From an uncultured Lachnospiraceae bacterium (GTDB taxonomy: Bacteria > Bacillota > Clostridia > Lachnospirales > Lachnospiraceae): a stretch of DNA of 8,749 nucleotides. The first letter of the stretch is position 1. Every line of letters starts with the position of its first letter. The position numbers and the translations under genes were made by a program. The notes beneath the pieces were generated by a model. The model did no database searches. It had not been told where the DNA came from and worked only from the letters and a program-made list of their open reading frames with translations. Where the stretch lies: positions 1 to 8,749 of the forward strand of contig URUU01000062.1 of NCBI GenBank assembly GCA_900551235.1, written 5' to 3'. This document shows, in pieces, positions 7,342-8,749 of the stretch.

Positions 7342-7362
7342 GATCATGGAGGAGTTAAATTT

Positions 7363-8749
7363 ATGAAAAAAGACGATTTGCTGGAAATCACCATAGAAGA
7401 TATCAGTTCGGATGGTTCCGGCGTGGGAAAAACAGACGGTTTTGCCCTCTTTGTCAAAGATACGATCCCGGGCGATCAGGTGAAAGTCAAAATCATGAAA
7501 ATGAAAAAACGTTATGGCTATGCAAGGCTAATGGAAATTCTTGTGCCGTCACCGGATCGCATCCAGGCACCGTGTCCGGTTGCCAGACAGTGCGGCGGAT
7601 GCCAGATCCAGCAGATGTCTTATGAACGCCAGCTTGCCTTCAAAGAGAACAAAGTCTGCAATAACCTTAAACGCCTTGGCGGACTGGATCTTTCTGCGCT
7701 GAAAGTGGAGTCGATCTGCGGTATGGAAGAACCGCTGCACTATCGCAACAAAGCACAGTTCCCGATCGGACGCGATAAGAACGGAAAGATCATCGCCGGA
7801 TTTTATGCAGGTCGTACACACAGCATCATAGCAAATACCGACTGTCTGCTCGGAGCAGAAGAAAATGAAGCAATCTTAAACGAAGTGATTTCCTGGATGG
7901 AAGCCTGCAAGGTGGAGCCATATGATGAAAAGACCGGAAAAGGTCTGGTGCGTCACGTACTGATCCGCAAAGGATTTACCACAAAAGAACTGATGGTCTG
8001 CCTTGTGATTAACGGCAAAAAGATTCCGCAGGCTGAAAAACTGGCTGCCGGGCTTCAGAAGATTGATGGCATGACGACGATCATGGCAAATGTCAATACA
8101 GAGCAGACCAATGTTATCCTCGGTAAAGAAATCCTGCCGATCTGGGGTCAGGATTACATCGAAGATTATATCGGAAACGTTAAATATCGCATTTCACCGC
8201 TCTCTTTCTATCAGGTCAACCCGGTTCAGACTGAAAAGCTCTACGGAAAAGCTCTGGAATATGCCGGGCTGACAGGCAGAGAGACCGTGTGGGATCTCTA
8301 CTGTGGCATCGGAACGATCTCTCTGTTCCTTGCACAGAAAGCAAAACAGGTTTACGGCGTAGAGATTGTGCCGTCTGCCATCGAAGATGCGAAAGACAAT
8401 GCCAGAAGAAACGGTATCAAAAATGCAGAATTTTACGTTGGCAAGGCAGAAGAAATCCTGCCGCAGAAATACGAAACCGAAAACATCAAAGCAGATGTGA
8501 TTGTCGTGGATCCGCCAAGAAAAGGCTGCGATGAGGCACTGCTTGAAACTATCGTCAAAATGCAGCCAGAAAGAGTTGTCTATGTCAGCTGCGATTCTGC
8601 GACACTGGCAAGAGATCTGAAGTATCTGGCTGCGAACGGATATAAAGCAGAATGCCTGGCGACAGTCGATATGTTCCCGATGACGGTGCATGTGGAGACG
8701 GTTGTCTTGCTTTCCAAGGGCGAGGTCGACTCGAAAAAGATTCGGGTTG
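7363..8749 (+). CDS. rlmD: 23S rRNA (uracil-5-)-methyltransferase, RlmD/RumA family (3' end cut by window)
   Basis: An S-adenosylmethionine-dependent enzyme that makes 5-methyluridine in 23S rRNA (U1939 in E. coli; some Firmicutes homologues, named RlmCD, also modify U747). Translation from the ATG at 7363 stays open to the window end, giving 462 residues and no stop. Seen: a TRAM RNA-binding domain (about 1-62), Fe-S cluster cysteines Cys71, Cys77, Cys80 and Cys161, the SAM-binding motif DLYCGIGTIS (311-320), VVDPPRKGC (381-389), the catalytic Cys410 in YVSC and Glu445 in HVE. All key residues are present. The strong ribosome site GGAGGAG (7348-7354) lies 8 nt before the start. The family domain normally ends about 10 residues after HVETVVLL, but this frame continues with KGEVDSKKIRV, suggesting a C-terminal extension beyond the window. 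TrmA-like alternatives are unlikely because of the Fe-S and TRAM parts. Confidence 0.94.
   Translation, partial: MKKDDLLEITIEDISSDGSGVGKTDGFALFVKDTIPGDQVKVKIMKMKKRYGYARLMEILVPSPDRIQAPCPVARQCGGCQIQQMSYERQLAFKENKVCNNLKRLGGLDLSALKVESICGMEEPLHYRNKAQFPIGRDKNGKIIAGFYAGRTHSIIANTDCLLGAEENEAILNEVISWMEACKVEPYDEKTGKGLVRHVLIRKGFTTKELMVCLVINGKKIPQAEKLAAGLQKIDGMTTIMANVNTEQTNVILGKEILPIWGQDYIEDYIGNVKYRISPLSFYQVNPVQTEKLYGKALEYAGLTGRETVWDLYCGIGTISLFLAQKAKQVYGVEIVPSAIEDAKDNARRNGIKNAEFYVGKAEEILPQKYETENIKADVIVVDPPRKGCDEALLETIVKMQPERVVYVSCDSATLARDLKYLAANGYKAECLATVDMFPMTVHVETVVLLSKGEVDSKKIRV

Noticed and set aside
8194..8691. Minus-strand open frame of 165 codons opposite rlmD
   Set aside because: It lies antisense to the conserved SAM-binding and catalytic motifs of rlmD; its composition is that of a shadow frame.

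Overview
The window looks like chromosomal core sequence from a gut-type Clostridia, most likely Lachnospiraceae. This rests on moderate GC, AGGAGG-like ribosome binding sites, a Firmicutes-type MutS2 with an Smr tail, a 314-residue YhaM-type nuclease, and an Fe-S RlmD-family rRNA methyltransferase whose C-terminus already runs past the usual end. The family placement is an inference from protein style; no database was searched. I see no phage, IS transposase, CRISPR array, tRNA or rRNA.

Left half, minus strand (read from right to left): mutS2 (4755-2371), a 205-bp gap, then an OmpR-type response regulator (2166-1462) whose stop overlaps the start of a membrane sensor histidine kinase (1465-50) by 4 nt. 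The gap is almost entirely filled by a 176-bp element with perfect 11-bp inverted ends and three nested hairpins. A smaller element with the same end sequence lies in the mutS2 leader.

Right half, plus strand: a membrane-anchored HtrA/DegP-like protein with a PDZ domain and altered catalytic residues (4951-6243), a hairpin-rich gap, the YhaM-type 3'-5' exoribonuclease (6354-7298), and a 23S rRNA uracil-5-methyltransferase (7363 to the window edge, incomplete). The two halves diverge from a compact intergenic region where two good sigma-A-type promoters overlap back to back.

Functionally, three of the six genes concern nucleic acid and ribosome upkeep: MutS2 (recombination control and collided-ribosome splitting in relatives), YhaM (RNA decay) and RlmD (rRNA modification). 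The other three concern the envelope: the two-component system and the HtrA-like protein. No wholly new multi-gene system is evident. The most unusual items are the two structured intergenic elements that bracket mutS2 and the apparently degenerate HtrA-like protein.
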